A program made the translations under genes and the position numbers. Shown here piece by piece: positions 15,943 through 24,254 of a stretch of DNA of 64,000 bases; within the stretch, counting starts at the first letter, position 1; the number at the start of each line of letters is the position of its first letter. Location: contig URVB01000001.1 of the NCBI GenBank assembly GCA_900551075.1, positions 166,520-230,519 of the forward strand, written 5' to 3'. Origin of the DNA: an uncultured Blautia sp. (GTDB lineage Bacteria; Bacillota; Clostridia; Lachnospirales; Lachnospiraceae). The notes beneath the pieces are model-generated. The model was not told where the DNA came from, ran no database searches, and saw only the letters and a program-made list of their open reading frames with translations.

Positions 15943-17769
15943 TCAGCACTGATCAACACAGAGATATTCCGAGTCCTTTTCTCTGGTAATGGAGAAAAGA
16001 ATACCGGAAAACGGTGCTAAATCCAATGTAAGAGTTTTTCCTTTTTTCTGCCTCTTATCAAGTACGGTTTTTTTCCTGGCTTCCCCAGCGTACTCCTGCC
16101 AGTCTGTATTCAGCTCTATCTTCACTTTTCCATCCATCTCCAGATTTATCTCATAACCCTCCTGCAGCTTATCCGAAAAGTTAAAGACTGCCAGAAACTG
16201 CTTATCCAGACCTCTTCGAAGCATTGCATAGATACACCGTTCTTCCTGATGACAATCGGCCCAGCTAAAATTATCCGGATCGTAATCATTATGAAAGGCT
16301 TCATTTTCCATATAAATTCGATTCAGCTCTATCATATACCTGTGGAAAGCATCATGTCTGGGATATTTCAGCATATCCCAATCCTGTTCACGGCGTTCAT
16401 CCCACTCACGGAGCTGCCCAAATTCATTCCCCATAAAATTCAGTTTTTTCCCGGGGTGAACCATCATATACAGATACATTGCTCTTCCCTGAGGAAATTT
16501 TGTCTCATAGTCTCCGTTCATTTTCTGCAGAATCGTCGCTTTTCCATGAACGACCTCATCGTGACAATACTCCAGAAGATATTTTTCGTTATAAAAATAC
16601 ATCATGGAAAAGGTCAGCTTATGATAATCCCTGGTACGATACTCAGGCGCACTTTGAAAATATTCCAGCGTATCATGCATAAATCCCAAATCCCATTTAT
16701 AATCAAAGCCCAGGCCGCCGTACTCCACCGGCTTCGTCACTCCCGGAAATGAGGTAGAATCCTCCGCAATGAGTATTGCCGTAGGGTGGCGCTGTTTCAA
16801 TCCCCGGTTCATCGTTTTCAGGAATTCCAACGTAGAGCCGTTGACCCCTCTGGCCTCATCTCCCTGCCAATAGATCAATCTGCTGACCGCATCCATGCGC
16901 AGACCATCAAAGTGAAATTCACTGAGCCAATAATTGGCTGCCGACTGCAGAAAACAGCGGATTTCACCTCTGGAATGCATGAAATTGCAGCTTCCCCATT
17001 CACTCTCTCCGACTGCTGCATTGGGATATTCATATAAACAGCTTCCATCAAATTCCTTCAGCCCATAGCTGTCTACTGCGAAATGTACCGGAACAAAATC
17101 CATGATTACGCCAATGCCAGACTGATGGCATTTGTCTACCAGCTCTTTTAATTCATCCGGAGTCCCATACCTGGATGTCGGCGCAAAAAAGCCGGTATTC
17201 TGATATCCCCAGGAGCCGTCAAAAGGATGCTCAGAAAGCGGCATCAGCTCGATATGCGTGTAATGATTCTCCTTGACATATGGAATCAGGATTTCTGCCA
17301 ATTCTACATATGTATACCAGTCACTTTCTCCCTCTCCCTTTTTTTTCCAGGAACCGGCATGAATCTCATAAATATTTAAAGGCTCTCCGTAATCAGCAGT
17401 TCTCTCCTGCATCCACCCTGCATCCTGAAACTCATAAGAATCCAAATCGGTTAATATCGAGCAGTCTCCCGGACGTAATTCCATGCGAAAGCCATAGGGA
17501 TCACAATGCTCCACCCTCCTGCCGTCGCCCGTATAAATACAATATTTGTACATCTGTCCGTATTCTGCCAGTACCGGCCGGGAGATGTAGACACCGCTTC
17601 CTCCATCCTGATATAGCGGAAACTCTTGCCAATTGCTGAATTCCCCCAGCACTGTCACACCTCTGGCTCCCGGCGCAAACACACGGAAGATAAAGCCATC
17701 CTTTTCCCTATGCGCTCCAAAATACCGATACATTTCAAATAAATGACCTGTATAAAATTCCTGCTGCAT
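15943..17769 (-). CDS. glgB: 1,4-alpha-glucan branching enzyme
   Basis: 608 residues. N-terminal CBM48 (FRVFAPGARGVTVLGEFSNW), then a GH13 barrel. It holds the conserved MDFVPVHF region, the nucleophile in DGLRMDAVS, the acid in ILIAEDST and the third Asp in YCHDEVVHGK. GNEFGQLREWD is typical of branching enzymes. It cuts alpha-1,4 chains and rejoins them as alpha-1,6 branches in glycogen. GAAAGGGG precedes the ATG. No other glycogen gene lies in the window. The sugar oxidoreductase upstream shares the strand with a 100-base gap and may be co-transcribed. Confidence 0.96.
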   Translation of the reverse strand: MQQEFYTGHLFEMYRYFGAHREKDGFIFRVFAPGARGVTVLGEFSNWQEFPLYQDGGSGVYISRPVLAEYGQMYKYCIYTGDGRRVEHCDPYGFRMELRPGDCSILTDLDSYEFQDAGWMQERTADYGEPLNIYEIHAGSWKKKGEGESDWYTYVELAEILIPYVKENHYTHIELMPLSEHPFDGSWGYQNTGFFAPTSRYGTPDELKELVDKCHQSGIGVIMDFVPVHFAVDSYGLKEFDGSCLYEYPNAAVGESEWGSCNFMHSRGEIRCFLQSAANYWLSEFHFDGLRMDAVSRLIYWQGDEARGVNGSTLEFLKTMNRGLKQRHPTAILIAEDSTSFPGVTKPVEYGGLGFDYKWDLGFMHDTLEYFQSAPEYRTRDYHKLTFSMMYFYNEKYLLEYCHDEVVHGKATILQKMNGDYETKFPQGRAMYLYMMVHPGKKLNFMGNEFGQLREWDERREQDWDMLKYPRHDAFHRYMIELNRIYMENEAFHNDYDPDNFSWADCHQEERCIYAMLRRGLDKQFLAVFNFSDKLQEGYEINLEMDGKVKIELNTDWQEYAGEARKKTVLDKRQKKGKTLTLDLAPFSGILFSITREKDSEYLCVDQC

Positions 17770-17869
17770 GATTTTTCCCCTTTCACCTTCATCTGTGCAC
17801 CCTGTGAACTATCCATTGTCTTAAGCCAACGGACTTCCCTCTCAGCAGTTAAGTATTTCCATGCGTCAG

Positions 17870-18853
17870 TCAATCCGCCTGGTCAGCAGGAAATACAATT
17901 TCATTCTGCATGCGCACTTTATCCATGATCGCCATACTCATCACCGACAGCTTATGGTACTCTGCCAGATCTGTTCTTTCTTCCACTGCCCGGACAAATG
18001 CTCTGACCTCAAAGATCATATTGTTCCTGCAGTCCCTTACAGGCAAAACTTCTTTTGTACCATCATGATAATGGCAGATAATCTCACGGGGAGAGATCAT
18101 ATCTGAAATGGTCATGACACCTTCCTCACCCCGAATTTCACTGGGCATCATGCTGTTATATATTTTTGAATAGGAAACCTCTGCCAGCATCCCATCGTAC
18201 TGTGCCAGAATTGTACCGGCCCCATCAATTCCTCCCCGGAGCTTTACACAGCCTGACCGTATCTCAGACGGCATTCCAAACAGATATACCAGAGGATGTA
18301 CACAATATACGCCCATATCCATAAGCCCTCCGGCAGAGCACTCCCTGTCAAAGATATTCTGTTTCTGTCCGGAACGGAAGGCCGTATATTTACTGGAATA
18401 TCTTCCATTCCACAATCTGGCGCCTCTGATTCTTCCGAGCTTATGAAGATTGTCCCTGACCACCTTCAGCCCCGGATCATAAACCGGACGTATTGCCTCC
18501 ATAAAGACAACACCGTTTTTTTCTGCTGCCTTTAGCATTTTTGCCACTTCCCTGCTGTTGGAAGCCAGCGCCTTTTCACAGATCACATGCTTTCCTGCAT
18601 TCATGAGCAGAAGCGCCTGAGAACAATGCATGAAATTGGGACTGGCAATATATACCCCATCAATTTCAGAATCCCTGGAAAGGGCTTCCAGACTGTCATA
18701 TGCCTTTGCTGCTCCATGCTTCCCGGCAAATGCCTTTGCCTTTTCCATATTTCGGGAATATACCGCCTGCAGCCTGATTCCTTCGCATTCCTCTACTGCT
18801 CCCAGAAAGTTTTCTGTAACTTCGCTCGTACCTATTGTCGCTAATCGAACCAT
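17870..18853 (-). CDS. Gfo/Idh/MocA-family oxidoreductase
   Basis: 327 residues. An N-terminal Rossmann fold (VRLATIGTSEVTENFLGA) binds NAD(P), EIDGVYIASPNFMHCSQA and GKHVICEKALASN carry the family EKP-type signature (here EKA), and the C-terminal half is the beta-sheet substrate domain. Relatives oxidise the hydroxyl of sugars, inositols or bile-type alcohols; the substrate cannot be read here. The proline of EKP is replaced by alanine, a frequent variant. ATG at 18853 follows AAAGGTG by seven bases; an upstream GTG overlaps that site. Lies upstream of glgB on the same strand. Confidence 0.88.
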   Translation of the reverse strand: MVRLATIGTSEVTENFLGAVEECEGIRLQAVYSRNMEKAKAFAGKHGAAKAYDSLEALSRDSEIDGVYIASPNFMHCSQALLLMNAGKHVICEKALASNSREVAKMLKAAEKNGVVFMEAIRPVYDPGLKVVRDNLHKLGRIRGARLWNGRYSSKYTAFRSGQKQNIFDRECSAGGLMDMGVYCVHPLVYLFGMPSEIRSGCVKLRGGIDGAGTILAQYDGMLAEVSYSKIYNSMMPSEIRGEEGVMTISDMISPREIICHYHDGTKEVLPVRDCRNNMIFEVRAFVRAVEERTDLAEYHKLSVMSMAIMDKVRMQNEIVFPADQAD

Positions 18854-19020
18854 AACAATCACCTTTCGCCGGAATTTTCTTTTATTTTACCAGCAATCGC
18901 CCTTTTAGACAATCCCCTCTGTTCCCTGCAATGCAGAAATCAGAAATCCAATGCACAACAAGAATCAGAAATCAAATGGGTAATATAAGAAGAATCCCGC
19001 TGACCCCATGTAAAACCAAG

Positions 19021-19040
19021 CGGAGTACCTTCCTTTGAAA
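19021..19040 (-). repeat. Recurrent 20-bp motif beside a terminator, copy 1
   Basis: CGGAGTACCTTCCTTTGAAA. Near-identical 20-mers lie at 48899-48918 and 62881-62900. On the minus strand each follows a terminator T-run by one to four bases. Confidence 0.7.
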
Positions 19041-19042
19041 CC

Positions 19043-19084
19043 AAAAAAGCAATGCTCCAACCCTTCGGAACATTGCCCTTTTTT
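19043..19084 (-). terminator. Terminator of the bioY-DUF1284 operon
   Basis: Stem 19049-19058 with 19067-19076 (GCAATG.TCC / GGA.CATTGC), with A-run on one side and T-run on the other, so it works in both directions. It adjoins the DUF1284 stop. Confidence 0.85.
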
Positions 19085-19496
19085 ATTCTTCCTGCCATCG
19101 GCTCCTCTTATTTCTGCAGATTTCATCCCACCGGCACTCCCTGCAGATTTCTGCCCGGCGGCCGGCAGAAAGAATCTGCTTCTGCACGATCTGTACAAAA
19201 TCCGAAAAATTTATTTCCATGCCCTCTTTCAGATCACAGAGCTTCAGCACATCCCTGTCATATTCTGCCACCTGTGCCGCACTCTTACAGCACCCTGCTT
19301 CATTGTCAGGACATGCCGAACAGATTTCGTCTGCGGCAACTGTCAGAAAAACCGGAACATCTTTTTCAAAGAGTTCCAGCATTTCCTGCATATGAGCGGA
19401 AAACCCTTCACTATAGCCTTTTCCCTCGAAGTAAGCCAGACACATGCCGTGATGCGGGCGGAGCAAAACAGCTCCCGTGCTCTTACTGCACCACAT
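19083..19496 (-). CDS. DUF1284-family protein
   Basis: 137 residues. VLLRPHHGMCLAYFEGKGYS followed by EGFSAHMQEM and later ADEICSACPDNEAGCC is the DUF1284 signature: a histidine pair and several cysteines (CxxCP, GCC, later CRECRW and EIC) that could bind a metal or an iron-sulfur cluster. Function is unknown. The ATG at 19496 lies inside the last codons of bioY and the gene ends at its own terminator, so it is translated from the biotin-regulated message. That link is a clue that it may serve biotin-dependent or cofactor metabolism. Confidence 0.82.
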   Translation of the reverse strand: MWCSKSTGAVLLRPHHGMCLAYFEGKGYSEGFSAHMQEMLELFEKDVPVFLTVAADEICSACPDNEAGCCKSAAQVAEYDRDVLKLCDLKEGMEINFSDFVQIVQKQILSAGRRAEICRECRWDEICRNKRSRWQEE

Positions 19497-20037
19497 GCTG
19501 ACGAAGCCTTCGGGATACCGCAAATGCCGCTGCAATCTTAATCATATCCGGGATAATAAACGGAATTACACACCAGCCAAGAACCGTCGCAAGACCTACC
19601 GCACCGTTTTCGCTGCCGTAAACAATCATAAACCACACAGTTCCGAATAGATAGCAGGCAAGCAGGCCTGCGAACATAGAAACAACCTGCATCACCGGTT
19701 TTCTGCCAAACAGCCTCTCCATTCCCCACATCACCAGAGCAGAGAACAAAAATCCAACAATATAACCGCCGGTAGTACCAAGCAAAATGCCAATACCGCC
19801 TGAAAAGCCGGCAAATACCGGAACGCCGACTGCCCCTAAAAGAATGTAAACCAATACGGAAAGCGTTCCTCTTTTTCCTCCCAATACCCCAACTGCTACA
19901 AACACACCAAAGGTCTGTAAGGTAAAGGGTACGGTCATCGGAATAGAAATCCAGGAACAAATTGCCATAAGGACAGCAAATACGGCGATATATGCCATAT
20001 CGTAGGTTTTGCTCCTTGATGCTGTAACTGTAGTCAT
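19483..20037 (-). CDS. bioY: Biotin transporter substrate-binding subunit BioY
   Basis: 184 residues with about six membrane helices. The BioY hallmarks are present: MTVPFTLQTFGVFVAVGVLGG, GAVGVPVFAGFSGGIGILLG, then GGYIVGFL. It is the S-component that takes up biotin, alone or with a shared ECF energising module (none is nearby). ATG at 20037 follows GGAGGAG. Two BirA-type operators lie upstream, one over the -35 region and one just after the -10, so transcription should stop when biotin is plentiful. It overlaps the DUF1284 gene. Confidence 0.94.
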   Translation of the reverse strand: MTTVTASRSKTYDMAYIAVFAVLMAICSWISIPMTVPFTLQTFGVFVAVGVLGGKRGTLSVLVYILLGAVGVPVFAGFSGGIGILLGTTGGYIVGFLFSALVMWGMERLFGRKPVMQVVSMFAGLLACYLFGTVWFMIVYGSENGAVGLATVLGWCVIPFIIPDMIKIAAAFAVSRRLRQHVVQ

Positions 20038-20051
20038 AATAAGCTCCTCCT

Positions 20052-20083
20052 TCGTAAACCTTTTTTGTTTATTATGTTTACAA
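20052..20083 (-). promoter_or_regulatory. BirA operator 2 for bioY
   Basis: Minus strand TTGTAAAC, 16 bases, GTTTACGA: a near-perfect match to the Firmicute biotin-repressor site (inverted TTGTTAAC/TTGTAAAC halves). It overlaps the end of the -10 and the transcription start. Confidence 0.85.
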
Positions 20084-20110
20084 TCTACCACAGGAGCCTT
20101 CTAATGTCAA
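20082..20110 (-). promoter_or_regulatory. bioY promoter
   Basis: -35 TTGACA (plus strand 20105-20110), 17-base spacer, -10 TAGATT (20082-20087). Lies between and partly within the two BirA-type sites. Confidence 0.75.
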
Positions 20111-20135
20111 CTTGTTTTATTTATTAAGTTTACAA
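20104..20135 (-). promoter_or_regulatory. BirA operator 1 for bioY
   Basis: Minus strand TTGTAAAC, 16 bases, GTTGACAT. The right half overlaps the -35 hexamer, so repressor binding would block RNA polymerase. It abuts the mscS stop codon. Confidence 0.75.
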
Positions 20136-21068
20136 TCATTCATAACTATCCCGATGCACATGAACATCCAACTGGTTATATGGTATCAAAATTCCCTGTG
20201 CATCAAATTCCTCTTTGATCCGCTGATTCAACCGCCATTTTGCAGTCCAGTACCTGTCCGTTGCCACCCAGACACGAAGCCCCATGATCACTGCACTTTC
20301 TGCCAGCTCATCCACAAAGACCAGCATTTCCTCGTTTGTATTTGCGTCCGGGTCTTCCTTCAGAAGCTTTTCCAGGATTTCTTTCGCTTTCTCTATGCTG
20401 GAGTCATATGAAATACCCACCTTGATCTCGAGCTTTCTGTTTTCCTTTGCCGTAACGTTAATGATCGTACTATTGGAGAGTGTTCCGTTTGGAATCACAA
20501 TTTTTTTATTGTCAACGGAAAGCAGTGTTGTGTAACAGATTTCAATTTTATATACAGTTCCCTCACAGCCGTTCTGCTGTCCCTGTACAATATAATCCCC
20601 CACCAGGAAAGGCTTAAACAATAGAATCATGACTCCGCCCGCAACATTCGCAAGACCGCCCTGCAAGGCAAGACCTACCGTTACACCCGCAGTTCCAAGC
20701 AGGGCTGCCACTGAGGATTCCGTTACCCCAAGACTGACCGCTATATTAAAGATCAGCAGCGCATAAAGCACAATCCGCCCCAAAGAGCACGCAAACTGAA
20801 TGACACCTTTGTCCACATTCGCCTTTTCCAGGGAACGGCTCATGATTTTCAATACCCATTTGATCAGCCTTCTGCCCACCAGAAATACAACAATTGCCAA
20901 TACAACCTTAAGACAGAACCCGGTAACCGCAGGCATCTGCTCTTTCAGATACTGTTTGAAATTCAGGACACTGTATCCGATTTCCTTTACATTTTCCCCC
21001 ACGCCTTCTATCCCAAGATTCTCGAGATTTGCATCTACTTTATCAACTGTTTCCGCAACCGTTTCCAT
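20136..21068 (-). CDS. mscS: Small-conductance mechanosensitive channel (MscS family)
   Basis: 310 residues. Transmembrane segments are near residues 47-67 (CLKVVLAIVVFLVG) and 95-115. The pore helix is GTAGVTVGLALQGGLANVAG, the glycine/alanine packing pattern of MscS TM3. The cytoplasmic beta domain (GDYIVQGQQNGCEGTVYKIE, VIPNGTLSNSTIINVT) follows. It opens under membrane tension to release solutes in osmotic downshock. ATG at 21068 follows AAAGGGGG. It is divergent from the trkAH potassium-uptake genes, a fitting pairing for osmotic control. Confidence 0.93.
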   Translation of the reverse strand: METVAETVDKVDANLENLGIEGVGENVKEIGYSVLNFKQYLKEQMPAVTGFCLKVVLAIVVFLVGRRLIKWVLKIMSRSLEKANVDKGVIQFACSLGRIVLYALLIFNIAVSLGVTESSVAALLGTAGVTVGLALQGGLANVAGGVMILLFKPFLVGDYIVQGQQNGCEGTVYKIEICYTTLLSVDNKKIVIPNGTLSNSTIINVTAKENRKLEIKVGISYDSSIEKAKEILEKLLKEDPDANTNEEMLVFVDELAESAVIMGLRVWVATDRYWTAKWRLNQRIKEEFDAQGILIPYNQLDVHVHRDSYE

Positions 21069-21229
21069 AACTGCCCCCTTTCTGTCACCTTCCGGCATTG
21101 CTCAAACATCTTCTTTATTTTATCATAAAAAATATGCTTAGAAAAGCGAGCTTTATAAAGAATCTGTCTGTAAAGCGAACCTCTGTATATCATTCCGGAA
21201 TTCTCTATGTAAAATCCCGAAATTCCATA

Positions 21230-21258
21230 TTTAAAAAACAGGCGGAGAGTGCTATAAT
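21230..21258 (+). promoter_or_regulatory. trkA promoter
   Basis: TTTAAA (21230-21235), 17-base spacer, TATAAT (21253-21258), 44 bases before the trkA start. Confidence 0.65.
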
Positions 21259-21301
21259 GATAACACTTATCTATTTATATCTTTTACATTTGGAGGAAAT
21301 C

Positions 21302-22660
21302 ATGCAGATCATCATTGTTGGATGCGGCAAAGTTGGCCGTACCCTTGCAGAACAATTGCAGGAAGAGGATATTGACCTAACGCTGATCGATACCTCATCA
21401 GAAAAGATTAACTATCTTACGGAAGACATCGATGCACTCGGTATTGTAGGCAACGGTGCCAGCATCAATACACTAATGGAGGCAGGCATCCAAAGCGCCG
21501 ATATACTCATAGCAGTTACGGCTTCTGATGAGCTGAACCTTCTCTGCTGCCTGATAGCACAGAAAACAGGCCACTGCCACACCATTGCACGTGTCCGTAA
21601 TCCTATTTACAGCAAAGAAATCGGATTTATTAAGGACCGGCTGGGAATCACCATGATCATCAATCCGGAACTTGCCGCAGCCCAGGAAATCTCCCGCCTG
21701 CTCCGATTCCCTTCCGCCATTAAAATTGACACCTTTGCGAGAGGGCGGGTAGAACTTCTGAAATTCAAGGTAATGCCGGAATTTGGACTGAATGGAATGT
21801 CCATCTCCCAAATCACCGACAAATTCCGCTGTGATATTCTTTTCTGCGCGATTGAAGGAAAAGGCACCGTATCTATTCCAGGCGGCAATCACATTGTCCA
21901 GGATGGCGATTTCGTTTCCCTGATTGCCTCACCGCAAAACGCCGCTTTATTTTTTAAAAAAATCGGCTTAAAAACCAATCAGGTCAGGAATACGATTCTG
22001 GTAGGAGGAGGAACTATTTCCTATTATTTGGCCCGCGCCCTCCTTGCCATGAAAATCAATGTAAAAATTATAGAAAAGAATAAGGAGCTCTGCGAAACGT
22101 TAAGCGATATGCTTCCGGACGCCACCATCATCAATGGAGACGGAACAGACCGTGCCCTTTTGATGGAGGAAGGACTCCCTAAGACAGAGTCCTTTGTCAC
22201 ATTGACAAACCTGGATGAAGAAAATATTTTTCTGTCCATGTTTGCCAAAACAGTTTCCAAGGCAAAACTGATAGCCAAGGTCAATCGCTTATACTACGAC
22301 GATATTATTGACAGCCTTGACATCGGCAGCGTCATTTACCCGAAATATCTTACTGCGGATTCCATTCTCCAATATGTCCGCGCAGCCCAGAACAGTATCG
22401 GAAGCAATGTAGAAACTTTGTATCACATTCTGGATAACCAGGCCGAGGCTCTGGAATTTGCAATTCATGAGACTTCACCTGTGGTCGGCGTACCACTTTC
22501 TGAATTGGACCTGAAGAAAAATATCCTCGTCGGCTGTCTGCACCGCAATGGTACCGTCCGCATTCCAAGAGGACATGATACCATTCAGGTAGGTGATTCG
22601 GTAATCATTGTAACTACTAACAAGGGCCTTCGTGATATCCGGGACATTCTGGCAAAATAA
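21302..22660 (+). CDS. trkA: Trk potassium uptake regulatory subunit TrkA
   Basis: 452 residues in two repeats. Each has a Rossmann RCK-N domain (MQIIIVGCGKVGRTLAEQL; RNTILVGGGTISYYLARALL) followed by an RCK-C domain. It binds NAD(H)/ATP on the cytoplasmic face and gates TrkH. The ATG at 21302 follows GGAGG; the open frame extends upstream but without a ribosome site. trkH begins 12 bases after the stop, so the two form an operon. Confidence 0.95.
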   Translation: MQIIIVGCGKVGRTLAEQLQEEDIDLTLIDTSSEKINYLTEDIDALGIVGNGASINTLMEAGIQSADILIAVTASDELNLLCCLIAQKTGHCHTIARVRNPIYSKEIGFIKDRLGITMIINPELAAAQEISRLLRFPSAIKIDTFARGRVELLKFKVMPEFGLNGMSISQITDKFRCDILFCAIEGKGTVSIPGGNHIVQDGDFVSLIASPQNAALFFKKIGLKTNQVRNTILVGGGTISYYLARALLAMKINVKIIEKNKELCETLSDMLPDATIINGDGTDRALLMEEGLPKTESFVTLTNLDEENIFLSMFAKTVSKAKLIAKVNRLYYDDIIDSLDIGSVIYPKYLTADSILQYVRAAQNSIGSNVETLYHILDNQAEALEFAIHETSPVVGVPLSELDLKKNILVGCLHRNGTVRIPRGHDTIQVGDSVIIVTTNKGLRDIRDILAK

Positions 22661-22671
22661 GGAGACAGATT

Positions 22672-24111
22672 ATGAATTATTCCATTATCCTTTTTATCAT
22701 TGGATGGATTTTGAAATTCCAGGCTGTCTTTATGGTGCTTCCTGGTATTACTGCAGTTATTTACCAGGAAAGCTCCGGCTTTGCCTTTCTGATCAGCATG
22801 GCCGTCTGCCTTTTGATCGGAATTCCGCTTACTCTGAAAAAGCCCGGCAATAAGGTTTTTTACACAAAGGAAGGTTTCATTACCGTTGCTCTGAGTTGGA
22901 TTGCGCTCAGTATTACAGGCGCACTTCCTTTTGTAATCAGCCGCTGTATTCCGCATCCGATTGACGCAATTTTTGAAACAGTATCCGGATTTACCACAAC
23001 AGGAGCAAGTATCCTCTCTGATGTGGAAGCCCTGCCACACTGTATGCTTCTCTGGCGAAGCTTCACACACTGGATCGGAGGAATGGGCGTCCTGGTATTC
23101 CTTCTGTGTCTGCTTCCCCTGACAGGCGGCTACCACATGAGCCTCATGCGTGCGGAGAGCCCGGGACCTTCAGTCAGCAAGCTTGCTCCGAAAGTACAGT
23201 CCACAGCCAAAATCCTCTATGCAATTTATTTCGGGCTTACGATCACCGAAATAATATTCCTTTTGGCGGGAGGCATGCCTCTATTTGATACCATATGTAC
23301 AGCTTTTGGTACTGCCGGAACCGGAGGCTTCGGTATTAAGAACAACAGCATAGGCGGATACAGCATTTATCTCCAGGCTGTTGTGACTGTCTTTATGATT
23401 TTATTCGGTGTCAATTTCAGCGTTTATTACCTGCTGCTTACCAGGAGGTTTGTACAGGCATTAAAGCTTGAAGAACTGCGGTATTACCTGGGCATTATCA
23501 TACTGGCAGCCGCCGTGATCACCTTTAATATTAAGGATATGTTTTCCGGAATCGGTATGGCATTTCACCATGCAGCCTTCCAGGTTGCTACCATTATTAC
23601 GACCACCGGCTTCGCCACTACGGACTTCAACCAATGGCCCGAGGTTTCCAGGATCATTTTAATCATGCTGATGTTTATCGGTGCATGTGCGGGAAGCACG
23701 GGCGGAGGCATCAAAGTATCCCGCTTCCTGATTTTGATCAAATCGCTGCGTAAGGAGCTGCATTTATATCTTCATCCCAATGCGGTCAAAAAGATCAAGA
23801 TGGACGGCAAGACCATCGCCCATGAGGTTGTTCGCTCCACCAATATTTTTATGAGTGCATATATTCTGATTTTTGCAATCTCTGTTTTGATTGTGGGGAT
23901 GAACAATTTTGATCTTACTACGAATTTTACGGCCGTAGCTGCCACCCTAAACAATATCGGCCCCGGCCTGGAGCTGGTGGGACCTACCGGAAACTTTGAT
24001 ATGTTCTCCTACGGTTCCAAGCTTGTCCTGATTTTTGATATGCTGGCCGGAAGGTTGGAAATTTTCCCTCTTCTTCTTTTGTTCGTGAGGGATTCCTGGA
24101 AAAAATTCTGA
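22672..24111 (+). CDS. trkH: Trk potassium uptake channel TrkH
   Basis: 479 residues, about ten membrane spans. The four selectivity-filter loops are visible as ETVSGFTTTGAS, TAFGTAGTGGFG, TTTGFATTDF and AATLNNIGPGLE. Between spans lies GGMGVLVFLLCLLP, and IGACAGSTGGGIKVSR is the TrkH loop near the gate. With TrkA it imports potassium. AAGGAG precedes the ATG. A bidirectional terminator follows at 24191. Confidence 0.95.
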   Translation: MNYSIILFIIGWILKFQAVFMVLPGITAVIYQESSGFAFLISMAVCLLIGIPLTLKKPGNKVFYTKEGFITVALSWIALSITGALPFVISRCIPHPIDAIFETVSGFTTTGASILSDVEALPHCMLLWRSFTHWIGGMGVLVFLLCLLPLTGGYHMSLMRAESPGPSVSKLAPKVQSTAKILYAIYFGLTITEIIFLLAGGMPLFDTICTAFGTAGTGGFGIKNNSIGGYSIYLQAVVTVFMILFGVNFSVYYLLLTRRFVQALKLEELRYYLGIIILAAAVITFNIKDMFSGIGMAFHHAAFQVATIITTTGFATTDFNQWPEVSRIILIMLMFIGACAGSTGGGIKVSRFLILIKSLRKELHLYLHPNAVKKIKMDGKTIAHEVVRSTNIFMSAYILIFAISVLIVGMNNFDLTTNFTAVAATLNNIGPGLELVGPTGNFDMFSYGSKLVLIFDMLAGRLEIFPLLLLFVRDSWKKF

Positions 24112-24190
24112 AGCATTACCTATCGCCCGGCGCACTTGCCGCGCCAATAGTGGTATACCTGATAAGGTATACCATAAGCCAGCAAACAGA

Positions 24191-24227
24191 CAGGGGATTT
24201 CGTAATCGAAATCCCCTGAAGATTTTT
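24191..24227. terminator. Bidirectional terminator between trkH and the ATP-grasp gene
   Basis: Perfect 12-bp stem CAGGGGATTTCG / CGAAATCCCCTG with TAAT loop, followed by GATTTTT on the plus strand. A second palindrome (GGTATACC arms) lies just upstream near 24151-24174. Confidence 0.8.
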
Positions 24228-24254
24228 GGGCGGCTTTTTCTGCCTAAATGCTTT

